Below, piece after piece: positions 7,643-15,907 of a stretch of DNA of 64,000 nucleotides. The DNA lies in contig NZ_LOWB01000103.1 in assembly GCF_001522865.1 (NCBI RefSeq), forward strand, positions 1 to 64,000. Reading direction: 5' to 3'. The position numbers and the translations under genes were made by a program. Source of the stretch: Burkholderia sp. TSV86. Lineage in GTDB: Bacteria; Pseudomonadota; Gammaproteobacteria; Burkholderiales; Burkholderiaceae. The notes under the pieces were generated by a model. The model was not told where the DNA came from and made no database searches. It saw only the letters and a program-made list of their open reading frames with translations. How positions within the stretch are numbered: position 1 is the first letter of the stretch; each line of letters opens with the position of its first letter.

Positions 7643-9727
7643 ATGGCAAGCAACAAGCGACTTTCCGCAACCATCACCATCGGCGGCGCGGTTTCCGGGA
7701 CGCTGAGAGGCGCTTTCGGAGAGATCAACAAGTCGCTGGGCAGGGTGGGTCAGAGCGTCACGGACCTGACGAAGCGCCAGAAGCTGCTGGGCCGCGCCAT
7801 TCAGCAATTCGGCCGGACCGGCAGGGATGTGGACAGTCTGCGCGGTTCGTATGCGAAGCTGACGGTCGAGCTGGACCGCGCGCGTCGCGCGCAGGAACGG
7901 CTGACGAAGGCGCAGGCGTTCAAGTCGAAGGCCGGCGAAATCGGCGGCAAGCTGACGGGGGTCGCGCATCGCGCTGCCGCTGGCGGCTTGGTTATGGGCG
8001 GCGTCCTGTACACCGGCATTCACGCCGCTATCGAGCGCGAGAACGCCGTCAACGTTATCCGCAACTCTGGCGTATCGAAGGAAGAGGCCGACTCGATGGT
8101 GAAGGCCGCGCAGGACTCGAAACAGTTCGGCGTATCGGTCACGAAGGCTACGGAAACCGTCAGCGAACTGCGCACGGCGCTGGGCGATGCACACCATGCT
8201 ATCGAGGCATTGCCAACAACGCTGAAGGCGATTTCCGGTCTGCAACTCTACAATCGCGGCCACAAAAACCAGATTGGCGAGGACGCCGCGTATAGTCTCG
8301 CGAAGATCGCCGAAGAGCGCGGCGGCGCTTCATCGCCTGAAGCGCTGCGCGAAAAGCAAAACTGGGCATTCAAGGCGCTGACAGGTTCTAACGGCGTCGT
8401 TAGCGCAGATGAACAACTGACCGCAATCCGGCGCGGCAAGAGCGCGGTTGCGGCGATGAGCGACCGTGCATTCTTCGGCGATACGTTTCTGATGCAGGCG
8501 ATGGGCGCGAATCAGTACGGCACTGCATCCAGTACGCTGGTGAATGCCTGGATCGGTGGCCATCAGACGCACGGCGCGTTTGACGAGATGGCGAAACTCG
8601 GCCTGCTCGACACGAAGAACGGCAACGTCCAATTCGACAAGACCGGAAAAATTAAAAAGGTTTCCTCGAACGCGCTGATTGACAACGAGCTGTTCCTGAA
8701 GGATCCACAGGCGTGGGTGGATAAGCACTTGATCCCGATCGCCAAAAGTCGCGGTGTGGATATCGACGATCCGGCCCAGATTGCAAAATTCGCGAACAGC
8801 ATCGCCTCGAATACGAACGCGGCGAACATTGTCACGCAGCGGATGCGGTTCTCACACAACATCGCGAAGGACCGGCACAATGTTGATATCGCGCACGGCA
8901 TCGACGAATCTGAGGCGGCCAATCGCGCGTCCACGCAAGGCAAGATCGACAACGCACGCGCTCGCCTGAACGACGCGCAGGTGCGGATGGGCAACGTCCT
9001 TCTGCCAACGTTCGCCACGGCGATGGAAAGGGCGGCATCTGCCTTGGAATCGGTAAATAAGTTCGCCGAAGAAAACCCGCGCCTGTTCAAGGCCGTCACC
9101 GTTGGGCTGGCTGGGACTGCTGCGGCGCTTGTCGTCGTCGCACCGGTCCTGTTGGCGGCAAACGGCATCTTGCAGACGATTGCGCTCGTGCGTCTGGCCA
9201 CCGCAACGGCACAAGTCAATTCGATGGTAAGCGCGATGAACGGCGTGCAGGGCGCGGCGGCGAGCGCTGGCGGCGGCCTCCTTGGGTTCATCGGAAAGCT
9301 TGGGCTAGCGGCAGGACTCGCGACCGCCGCACTGGCGGCGGCTAAGGCGGCCGGCTTGCCGGATGTTGACGGCGCAAAAGGCGCGGACGATGTGAAGAAT
9401 GGCCGCTGGTGGGCCGCGTCTACGCACCTCTCTGCTGGCGATTTTCTGCGGGCTGGTGCCGCTCGCATTTCTGGCAAATCGAATGAGGAAATCGCAGCAT
9501 CGCTTGCGGCAGGCCAAAACCCTGCGGCGAAGGCTGCGCCCGCCGTTCCGCCGATGGCGTCGCGCAGCGCAGCGCCAACGAACAGCACTGTGAACGTCGG
9601 TGGCATCACGATCAACCAGCAGCCCGGCCAGAACGGCAGCGCGCTGGCGCGTGAAATAATGCAGGAAATCCAGCGCCAGCAAGGCATCAAAAATCGTAGC
9701 CGTATGCACGATGGAGCATCGTCATGA
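7643..9727 (+). CDS. T: Phage tail tape measure protein
   Basis: A 694-residue tape measure protein, which sets tail length and is threaded through the tube. The N-terminus (ITIGGAVSGTLRGAFGEINKSL, then coiled-coil segments rich in K, R and E to about residue 100) and NVIRNSGVSKEEADSMVKAAQ fit the TP901/P2 gpT core. Hydrophobic stretches lie at about 480-510 and 545-570, as expected for the part that may enter the host membrane. It follows E' directly and overlaps gene U by 4 bases (ATGA). The start lacks a strong ribosome binding site, consistent with coupling to E'. Confidence 0.93.
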   Translation: MASNKRLSATITIGGAVSGTLRGAFGEINKSLGRVGQSVTDLTKRQKLLGRAIQQFGRTGRDVDSLRGSYAKLTVELDRARRAQERLTKAQAFKSKAGEIGGKLTGVAHRAAAGGLVMGGVLYTGIHAAIERENAVNVIRNSGVSKEEADSMVKAAQDSKQFGVSVTKATETVSELRTALGDAHHAIEALPTTLKAISGLQLYNRGHKNQIGEDAAYSLAKIAEERGGASSPEALREKQNWAFKALTGSNGVVSADEQLTAIRRGKSAVAAMSDRAFFGDTFLMQAMGANQYGTASSTLVNAWIGGHQTHGAFDEMAKLGLLDTKNGNVQFDKTGKIKKVSSNALIDNELFLKDPQAWVDKHLIPIAKSRGVDIDDPAQIAKFANSIASNTNAANIVTQRMRFSHNIAKDRHNVDIAHGIDESEAANRASTQGKIDNARARLNDAQVRMGNVLLPTFATAMERAASALESVNKFAEENPRLFKAVTVGLAGTAAALVVVAPVLLAANGILQTIALVRLATATAQVNSMVSAMNGVQGAAASAGGGLLGFIGKLGLAAGLATAALAAAKAAGLPDVDGAKGADDVKNGRWWAASTHLSAGDFLRAGAARISGKSNEEIAASLAAGQNPAAKAAPAVPPMASRSAAPTNSTVNVGGITINQQPGQNGSALAREIMQEIQRQQGIKNRSRMHDGASS

Positions 9728-10191
9728 GCTTGGGCGCATTTATCGCGGGCTTCGTACCGATGCTCAGGCTCGGCAACTTCAATTTTGCGCTGAATGTGGC
9801 GGTGTTCCAAGAGATGCACCATAGCGCCGAATATCGATGGCCTGCCCAGGAACGCTTCGGCCAGTTACCGGCGTTGCAGTACACCGGGGCCGGTGAGGAA
9901 AGCGTCACACTACCCGGCATCATCTATCCGGAGTGGCGAGGCAGTGCGAATGCGATGGCGATGCTGCGCGCGCTGGCGGAGCAGGGGCAGCCGCAACTGA
10001 TGCTGGATGCGCAAGGGCGCGTCTATGGGCGTTGGGTCATCACCAACGTAGAGGAAACGCGCGGGACGTTTGCGGCGTTCGCATTGCCGCGCAAGATTGA
10101 ATTTACCGTGACGTTGAAGCGGTTCGACGGCTCGGATATCGCACCGCTGGAAAATTCCCTCACCGACTCGATTTCGCAATGGTTGTCATGA
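9724..10191 (+). CDS. U: Phage tail completion protein U
   Basis: A 155-residue protein of the P2 gpU family (about 159 in P2). The motif YRWPAQERFGQLPALQYTGAG, then LPGIIYPEWRG and GRWVITNVEET, is diagnostic. It acts at the tail end with gpX and gpD in tail completion. The start overlaps the tape measure stop (ATGA) and the stop overlaps the next start in the same way. Confidence 0.93.
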   Translation: MSLGAFIAGFVPMLRLGNFNFALNVAVFQEMHHSAEYRWPAQERFGQLPALQYTGAGEESVTLPGIIYPEWRGSANAMAMLRALAEQGQPQLMLDAQGRVYGRWVITNVEETRGTFAAFALPRKIEFTVTLKRFDGSDIAPLENSLTDSISQWLS

Positions 10192-10400
10192 CGACCGAAT
10201 ATGTGACGAAGGACGGCGACCTGGCCGACGAAATCGCCTGGAACTATTACGGCACGCGCGCAAGCCGGGTGGTGGAGCAATTGTTAGACGCGAATCCTGG
10301 GTTGGCTGATCGCGGCCCCGTTCTGACCGCTGGCATCACGATCATCCTGCCCGATTTCACGCTGCCCGCGACGCAGCAGAGCATCAAGCTATGGGACTGA
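10188..10400 (+). CDS. X: Phage tail protein X (LysM-like)
   Basis: A 70-residue protein of the P2 gpX family. It shows the LysM-like pattern GDLADEIAWNYYG, then VVEQLLDANPGLADRGPVLTAGITIILP. The ATG at 10188 overlaps the U stop (ATGA). A slightly longer frame starting at 10179 is possible but would lack this coupling. The domain is thought to bind peptidoglycan or help baseplate assembly. Confidence 0.92.
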   Translation: MTTEYVTKDGDLADEIAWNYYGTRASRVVEQLLDANPGLADRGPVLTAGITIILPDFTLPATQQSIKLWD

Positions 10401-11437
10401 CACAGCCGGTTCGCCCAAATTTCAAACTGGTGGCGAACGATCGCAACATCACGGCGACGATCCTGGATCGTTTCATTAGTCTGAGCTTGACTGACGAGAC
10501 AGGTAACACGAGCGACATGCTGGAATTTAGCCTGTCCGACCATGATCCCGCCACGCCAATTCAGTTTCCGCCAACGGGCGCGCAACTGCAATTGTTCCTC
10601 GGATATGACGGCGCATCCCAGCCGATGGGGTCGTTCATTGTCGACGAAATCGAGTTGTCGGGGTGGCCGGGTGTGATGCACATCCGCGCGCGGGCGGCGG
10701 CGTACGACATGGGCAACGGCGGCGAATTTCATCTACAGACCCAGAAAATTCGGAGTTGGAAGGCGGGTGTCACCATTGGGGGGATAGTGCAGAAAATCGC
10801 CAGGGAACACGGCATGACTGGCGCCGTGTCCGCATCGCTCGCCGGCATTCAATTGCCCCACATCGACCAGCAAGACGAGTCCGACTTGAACTTGCTGTTG
10901 CGTGTCGTCGCGAAAAAATACGACGCGGTGGTGAAGCCGGCCGGCAGCAAGCTGGTGGTGGCCAAGCGCGGCGAGTTCAAGAGCGTGAGCGGTCAGGACT
11001 TGCCGACCATCACGCTTCAGGCGCGTGAATGCAGTCGCTGGACCATGACGCAGCAGCGCCGGGAAACGGCCGGCACGGTTGTGGCGTACTACCATGCCGT
11101 GAAACAAGCGAAGCGCCATATTGTGACGGTGGGGTCCGGCGAACCGGTGCGGCGCATCAAGCAATATTTCCCGACGCAGGATCAGGCGGTGGCTGCCGCG
11201 AAGGCCGAGTTGGCCAAACGCACGCGGGGCATGCTGAAAATGACGCTCACGTGTCCGGGGCGCGCCGACCTGGCGGCCGAATCGCAAGTGAATTTACGGG
11301 GGTGGCGCGATGGGGTGCCGACCACGTGGATTGCGACGCGCGTGGAGCACACTCTCGATACCGAGGGCTATGTCTGTCATGTGGAGCTTGAGCAGCCGAA
11401 TGCGGGGCGGCAAGGCGCGGTTGACGACGCGGTTTAG
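10391..11437 (+). CDS. D: Phage tail protein D (late control protein D)
   Basis: A 348-residue baseplate hub protein of the P2 gpD family, with the expected segments FKLVANDRNITATILDRFISLSLTD, ELSGWPGVMHIRARAA and LPHIDQQDESDLNLLLRVV. It overlaps X by 10 bases and is the last prophage gene in the window. In P2, D is followed by ogr and attP; no ogr-like zinc-finger gene is seen here, and only 172 bp lie between the D stop and the tRNA-His 3' end. This suggests D marks the prophage border. Confidence 0.92.
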   Translation: MGLTQPVRPNFKLVANDRNITATILDRFISLSLTDETGNTSDMLEFSLSDHDPATPIQFPPTGAQLQLFLGYDGASQPMGSFIVDEIELSGWPGVMHIRARAAAYDMGNGGEFHLQTQKIRSWKAGVTIGGIVQKIAREHGMTGAVSASLAGIQLPHIDQQDESDLNLLLRVVAKKYDAVVKPAGSKLVVAKRGEFKSVSGQDLPTITLQARECSRWTMTQQRRETAGTVVAYYHAVKQAKRHIVTVGSGEPVRRIKQYFPTQDQAVAAAKAELAKRTRGMLKMTLTCPGRADLAAESQVNLRGWRDGVPTTWIATRVEHTLDTEGYVCHVELEQPNAGRQGAVDDAV

Positions 11438-11497
11438 GCGCGGGTTTCATGAAGACCGCTGAGTCTGCCGCAAGGTATCCCAGTAGATCAAAAGTAC

Positions 11498-11525
11498 AAA
11501 AATAAAGCCCGCTCACGAGCGGGCT
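11498..11525 (-). terminator. Rho-independent terminator downstream of tRNA-His
   Basis: On the minus strand a perfect 9-bp stem AGCCCGCTC/GAGCGGGCT (11506-11525) is followed by TTTATTTTTG. It lies about 85 bp after the tRNA-His 3' end and fits as the end of the dusA/tRNA-His transcript. On the plus strand it could also stop reading from gene D, but the T-run there is weaker. Confidence 0.8.
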
Positions 11526-11563
11526 CATTCTGAAATTTCGATTTTCGTTCTGAATTTCATTAT

Positions 11564-11600
11564 ATAAAATCAAGTGACTCTCTTAGTTCCTTGATTTTAT
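11564..11600. repeat. Perfect 11-bp inverted repeat next to tRNA-His 3' end
   Basis: ATAAAATCAAG at 11564-11574 and CTTGATTTTAT at 11590-11600 are perfect inverted copies with a 15-base spacer. The repeat lies 9 bases beyond the CCA end of tRNA-His, between the prophage D gene and the tRNA. It could be an integrase arm or core site, or a processing hairpin in the tRNA transcript. Confidence 0.55.
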
Positions 11601-11609
11601 TGAGTCTTT

Positions 11610-11686
11610 TGGGGTGGCTGATGGGACTCGAACCCACGACAACAGGAATCACAATCCTGGACTCTACCAACTGAGCTACAGCCACC
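11610..11686 (-). tRNA. tRNA-His (anticodon GTG)
   Basis: Read on the minus strand, a 77-nt cloverleaf begins GGTGGCTGTAG and ends CAGCCACC plus an encoded CCA. The extra G at position -1, opposite C73, is the identity mark of bacterial tRNA-His. The anticodon arm reads CAGGATTGTGATTCCTG with GTG in the loop. The T-arm GTGGGTTCGAGTCCCA is canonical. It lies 74 bp after dusA on the same strand. Its 3' end faces the prophage, the usual side for integration into tRNA genes. Confidence 0.97.
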
Positions 11687-11760
11687 ACTGGCTTGCTACC
11701 TCTTCATCTGATTCGCCGGAAGAACTTATCAGCGAAGAAGCGAGATTATACAAACCCCGT

Positions 11761-12792
11761 TTAATTTTGCAAAGCCCTTTTTTCAAAAAATTCGGCTTTG
11801 CTCGCATTCGCCGCATTCAGGTGCACGCGTGCTTCATCGAAAATCGACAGATCGCCGCGCGCCAGCCGCTTATTGTCCGATAGCACGCGCCGCCAACCGC
11901 GCGCGCCGGCGGCGCCGCGATATAACCCCAGCGCGTGCCGGATGATCGCGCCGAGATAAGTGCCGCGCGCAAGTTCGGTCGCGCAGTATTCGATGAGCCG
12001 CGCCTGGACCTCGTCGCGCGTTGGCGCGGCAGAGCTGGCGCGATAGAAGCGTGCGTCGACGTTCGCGAGCACGTAGGGATTGTGATACGCCTCGCGTCCG
12101 AGCATCACGCCATCGACGTGCTGCAAGTGTTGTTCGACTTCGTCGAGTGTCGTGATGCCGCCATTGACGATGATCTCGAGTTGCGGAAAGTCGCGTTTCA
12201 AGCGATAGGCGTAGTCGTACTTGAGCGGCGGAATCTCGCGATTTTCCTTCGGCGACAAGCCTTTCAGGATCGCATTGCGCGCATGGACGATAAATACGTC
12301 GCAGCCGGCCGACGCGACCGTGCCGACAAAGTCGCGCACGAACCCATAATCTTCGACCGCGTCCACGCCGATCCGGTGCTTGACCGTCACCGGGATCGAC
12401 ACGGCATCGCGCATCGCCTTCACGCATTGCGCGACGAGTTGCGGCTCGTTCATCAAGCATGCGCCGAACGCGCCGCGCTGCACTCGCTCGGACGGGCAGC
12501 CGCAGTTCAAGTTGATTTCGTCGTACCCCCAGCGCTCGCCGAGTTTCGCCGAATGCGCGAGATCGGCCGGTTCGCTGCCGCCCAATTGCAACGCGACCGG
12601 CGCTTCCTCGGGGGTGAACGCCAGGTGACGCGCGACGTCGCCGTGAATCAATGCGCCTGTCGTCACCATTTCCGTATAAAGCCACGTATGGCGCGAGATC
12701 ATCCGATGAAACGAACGACAATGGCGGTCGGTCCAGTCCATCATCGGCGCAACCGATACGCGGCGAGGACTAAGCAAGGGTGAAGCTGACAT
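11761..12792 (-). CDS. dusA: tRNA-dihydrouridine synthase A
   Basis: A 343-residue FMN enzyme that reduces uridines in the D-loop of tRNA. The N-terminus VSVAPMMDWTDRHCRSFHR is the DusA-type FMN-binding start, and INLNCGCPSERVQRGAFGACLM carries the catalytic Cys (C99). KHRIGVD and IVNGGI complete the TIM-barrel flavin and phosphate sites. The length matches DusA rather than DusB or DusC. The gene sits directly upstream of tRNA-His on the same strand and may be co-transcribed with it. Confidence 0.95.
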   Translation of the reverse strand: MSASPLLSPRRVSVAPMMDWTDRHCRSFHRMISRHTWLYTEMVTTGALIHGDVARHLAFTPEEAPVALQLGGSEPADLAHSAKLGERWGYDEINLNCGCPSERVQRGAFGACLMNEPQLVAQCVKAMRDAVSIPVTVKHRIGVDAVEDYGFVRDFVGTVASAGCDVFIVHARNAILKGLSPKENREIPPLKYDYAYRLKRDFPQLEIIVNGGITTLDEVEQHLQHVDGVMLGREAYHNPYVLANVDARFYRASSAAPTRDEVQARLIEYCATELARGTYLGAIIRHALGLYRGAAGARGWRRVLSDNKRLARGDLSIFDEARVHLNAANASKAEFFEKRALQN

Positions 12793-13287
12793 AAGCGGGG
12801 ACCGAAAGGCGTGGCGACGTAGGGATAACTCGCGATTTTACCGCAATGAATCCGGCTGGGCTGCCGAGCGAATAGGCCTATTCCATCGACGCAAAACGCG
12901 TAACCCGCAGGCCGCATCGTCGCGGGCCGATCGGCCACGCGGCAAGCGTGGATCGCCGAGCCTGAAGGCGGGGCGACGAGAAATCGCTCGAGCGCCAAAC
13001 GTCATCCGCTATGGCGAATCCACGCAATGTGTTGTGTTCAACCCGCGCGGCAAATCGACGGCGCGCCGCGCCGGTAGATTTTTTACTCCAGCCGAATCAA
13101 TCGCTTTTGCTCGCGATTCGTAGCCGGGCTGAATCGCGCGGGCGGCCGGAAGAATGAGCTGTCATGGTGAAGCGAGCAGAACTGCATGCGCTCTTTGAAT
13201 GGTCGCGTCAAAAAACGGCCGCGCTTACAAGTGGAGGAAACCGCGCGCATCGTCCGATTTCCGCGCCTGAGTGCGGCCTGAGTGCGA
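12793..13287. other. Intergenic region without recognisable gene
   Basis: This 495-bp stretch lies between the start of dusA and the end of the HxlR gene. Open frames here are short, arginine-rich and without ribosome binding sites. A small AATCGC/GCGATT inverted repeat is seen at 13099-13118. The dusA promoter should lie at its left end. Confidence 0.6.
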
Positions 13288-13764
13288 TTACCCGACCTTG
13301 TTTTCCATTCTTTGTTGCCAATATGCGCCCAGCACCGGCTCGACGTCGTGCGGATCGAGCGGATCGCCGCATTGCGCACACACGGTCACGGGCTTGATCA
13401 GATGGCCGCATGCCCGGTGCCGCAGCAGGATGGGCGGCCCGTTGCCGTCGTCTTTCCAGCGATCGCCCCACGCGTTGAGCGCAAGCAGCACGGGGTAGAG
13501 GTCGAGCCCTTTCTGGGACAGTCGATATTCGAAGCGCGGCGGCCGTTCCTGGTATGCGCGCTTCGTGAAGATGCCTTCGTCGACGAGCCGGGCGAGCCGA
13601 TCCGCCAGCACGTGGCGGGTGAGGCCGAGTTGCGCCTGAAACGCGTCGAAGCGGCGCACGCCGAAAAACGCGTTGCGCAGAATGAGCATGGTCCAGCGGT
13701 CGCCGAGAACCGCGAGCGTGCGCGCGATCGAGCACGGCATCGAGCCGACGTCATCCCATTTCAT
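13288..13764 (-). CDS. HxlR-family transcriptional regulator
   Basis: A 158-residue winged-helix regulator from the start chosen. The pattern CSIARTLAVLGDRWTMLILRNAFFGVRRFDAFQ, then GLTRHVLADRLARLVDEGI and EYRLSQKGLDLYPVL, is the HxlR/MarR-like DNA-binding domain. The C-terminus has HRACGHLIKPVTVCAQCG, a four-residue Cys/His set that may bind zinc or sense redox state. The start at MKWDDVG (13764) is preferred because GGAA lies 7 bases upstream and family members begin here; a frame start at 13851 is possible. It is divergent from the thioesterase gene and probably controls both. Confidence 0.88.
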   Translation of the reverse strand: MKWDDVGSMPCSIARTLAVLGDRWTMLILRNAFFGVRRFDAFQAQLGLTRHVLADRLARLVDEGIFTKRAYQERPPRFEYRLSQKGLDLYPVLLALNAWGDRWKDDGNGPPILLRHRACGHLIKPVTVCAQCGDPLDPHDVEPVLGAYWQQRMENKVG

Positions 13765-13885
13765 GATTGATTTCCATCGTGGATCGGATCTGGCATTGCA
13801 TTCCATTATAGAACTTAGGTTCGGATCGGATGCATCCATGCGTGTTGACAAGCCTTTGATCGCTTATCAATAATGAGCGCCATTG

Positions 13886-13906
13886 TTAGTTCTCTTTTAG
13901 AACTTA
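13886..13906. promoter_or_regulatory. Candidate HxlR operator in divergent promoter region
   Basis: TTAGTTCT and AGAACTTA form an imperfect inverted repeat (one mismatch) in the gap between the HxlR gene and the thioesterase gene. The half site TAGAACTTA occurs again at 13809-13817, nearer the regulator start. Two copies in one divergent promoter fit autoregulation plus control of the neighbour; this is inference. Confidence 0.5.
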
Positions 13907-13955
13907 CTGGCGTGCAATGCGCGTCGTTCCTGTGTCGCGATAACGAGGAGTATTG

Positions 13956-14393
13956 ATGAATCCGCTTTCCATGTCCGGTCTCGAACTGTTGCGCGCCGCT
14001 GCGGCGGGCGATTTGCCGGCTGCGTCGATTGCCGAGACGGTACCGATGCGCATCGACGATGTCGAGCTCGGTTACATCAGGATGAGCGCCCGGGCCGACG
14101 GTCGCCATTTGAATCCGCTGGGCGGCGTGCACGGCGGTTTCGCCGCGACCGTGCTCGATTCCGTCACCGGCTGCGCGGTGCATACGATGCTCGATGCGGG
14201 AATCGGTTACGGGACGATCGATCTGCACGTGAAAATGCTGCGTCCGGTGCCGCGCGACGCCGATCTGATTGCCGAGGGGCGTGTGATCCATCTGTCGAAA
14301 AGCCTGGGCGTTGCGGAAGGGACGTTGAAGACGTCGGATGACAAACTGGTTGCCCACGCATCGGCCACCTGTTTCATTCAGCGGCAGCCCTGA
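13956..14393 (+). CDS. PaaI-family hotdog-fold thioesterase
   Basis: A 145-residue acyl-CoA thioesterase-like protein. HLNPLGGVHGGFAATVLDSVTGCAVHT carries the HGG...D motif of the PaaI/YdiI hotdog family, with the Asp in the helix as the likely catalytic residue, followed by GYGTIDLHVKMLRPVP. The ATG at 13956 has GAGGAG 5 bases upstream; a TTG one codon earlier is less likely. The substrate cannot be told from the sequence. It is divergent from the HxlR regulator. Confidence 0.88.
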   Translation: MNPLSMSGLELLRAAAAGDLPAASIAETVPMRIDDVELGYIRMSARADGRHLNPLGGVHGGFAATVLDSVTGCAVHTMLDAGIGYGTIDLHVKMLRPVPRDADLIAEGRVIHLSKSLGVAEGTLKTSDDKLVAHASATCFIQRQP

Positions 14394-14539
14394 GCGGCGG
14401 GACGGTGCATGTGCGCTGGGCTTGAGCCGCGCCGGCAGCGTAAGCGCTGCTTGAGCGGCGCGGGGCCGGGCGCGCCGTGAAGCAATCCCGCCGATGTGCT
14501 AGCGTCGGGATTTTCCACTCGACGCAACAGGAAACCAGC

Positions 14540-15592
14540 ATGAAATACCGCACACTCGGCGATTCGGGCGTTGAAGTCAGCGTGATCGGCCTCGGCACGA
14601 TGACCTGGGGCGAGCAGAATACGGAAAGCGACGCGCACGCGCAGCTCGATTACGCCATCGACCAGGGCGTGACGCTGATCGACACGGCCGAGATGTACCC
14701 CGTGCCGCCGAAGCCGGAAACGCAAGGGCGCACCGAATCCTACCTCGGCACTTGGCTTGCGAAGCACCGCGCGCTCAGAGACAAGCTGACGATCGCGACG
14801 AAGATCGCTGGCCCCGTGCGCCAGCCGCATCAGCCCACGCATATTCGCGGCACGGGCAACCAGTTCGACCGCAAGAATCTGACCGAGGCGCTCGACGGCA
14901 GCCTGAAGCGCTTGCAAACCGATTATGTCGATCTGTACCAACTCCATTGGCCTGACCGGAGCACGACCACGTTCGGCCGCTCGGCCTACCCATGGGTCGA
15001 CGAGCCCTATACGGTGCCGATCGAAGAAACGCTCGCCGTGCTCGGCGAGTTCGTCAAGGCGGGCAAGGTGCGGCGTGTCGGCGTGTCGAACGAAACGCCG
15101 TGGGGCGTCGCGCAGTTTCTGCACGCGGCGCGGCAAGCCGGCGTGCCGCGCATCGTTAGCATCCAGAATCCGTACAGCTTGCTGAACCGCACGTTCGAGA
15201 ACGGGCTGTCGGAGTTCAGCCATCGCGACGGCATCGGGCTGCTCGCCTATTCGCCGCTCGCGTTCGGCTGGCTGTCTGGCAAATATGAAGGCGGCGCGCG
15301 CCCCGCCGGCGCGCGCATCACGCTGTACGAGCGGTTCCAGCGTTACAGCAAGCCGAAGGCGCTGGAGGCGACCTCGCGCTATGTCGCGCTGGCCAAGCAC
15401 CATGGGCTGTCGCCGGTGCAGTTGGCACTCGCGTTCGTCAACAGCCGGCCGTTCGTGACGAGTAATCTGGTGGGCGCGACGTCGCTCGAGCAGTTGCGGG
15501 AGAACATCGCCAGTATCGACGTGACGCTGTCGCCGGAAATTCTCGCCGAAATCGACGCGCTGCACGAATTGCAACCCAACCCGGCGCCTTGA
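14540..15592 (+). CDS. NADP(H)-dependent aldo/keto reductase, Tas-like
   Basis: A 350-residue cytoplasmic TIM-barrel oxidoreductase, near the length of E. coli Tas. The catalytic tetrad can be read as D48 and Y53 (LIDTAEMYP), K88 (TIATKIAGP) and H136 (LYQLHWPD). GLGTMTWGEQNTE at the N-terminus and the long insertion after TKIAGP are typical of the Tas subgroup. The start at MKYRTLGDSG follows CAGGAAACC; upstream in-frame codons do not resemble the family. The natural substrate is unknown. Confidence 0.92.
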   Translation: MKYRTLGDSGVEVSVIGLGTMTWGEQNTESDAHAQLDYAIDQGVTLIDTAEMYPVPPKPETQGRTESYLGTWLAKHRALRDKLTIATKIAGPVRQPHQPTHIRGTGNQFDRKNLTEALDGSLKRLQTDYVDLYQLHWPDRSTTTFGRSAYPWVDEPYTVPIEETLAVLGEFVKAGKVRRVGVSNETPWGVAQFLHAARQAGVPRIVSIQNPYSLLNRTFENGLSEFSHRDGIGLLAYSPLAFGWLSGKYEGGARPAGARITLYERFQRYSKPKALEATSRYVALAKHHGLSPVQLALAFVNSRPFVTSNLVGATSLEQLRENIASIDVTLSPEILAEIDALHELQPNPAP

Positions 15593-15907
15593 GTGGCGCA
15601 TCCGGTGGCGATGATGCGGCTTTTACGCGGGTGCGGCAGCGCCCGCCGGTGCAAGCGGCCGATGGGCGTCATGCGTGCCGCGGCACGGGCGTTGATCGGA
15701 GAATCGCGCATCACGTGCGATAATTCAGGTTTCCCGTTACCGGCCCGGTTCGGTCGAACCGGGTAGTGATTTCCCGTATCCGAGGCCGAAGCGTCGATGA
15801 GTGGCCGCCATCGCTGCATGCGGCGCGGCCGCTCGCTCATTCATCCATTTCCGGCGTTTCGCTTCGATGCGCAATAGGCTCCGATATACGCATTCACGGC
15901 GACCAGC
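15593..15907. other. Intergenic region with a 9-bp hairpin
   Basis: This 315-bp gap between the aldo/keto reductase and the permease has no credible gene. A perfect inverted repeat CCCGGTTCG-GT-CGAACCGGG lies at 15744-15763. It has no T-run, so it is more likely an operator or RNA hairpin than a terminator. Confidence 0.5.

Noticed and set aside
13083-13379. A 98-codon minus-strand frame after the HxlR gene
   Set aside because: It overlaps the HxlR gene, lacks a ribosome binding site and has no coding-like composition.
15744-15763. Hairpin as a terminator of the aldo/keto reductase gene
   Set aside because: There is no T-run and it is 150 bp after the stop, so it is only described as a hairpin.
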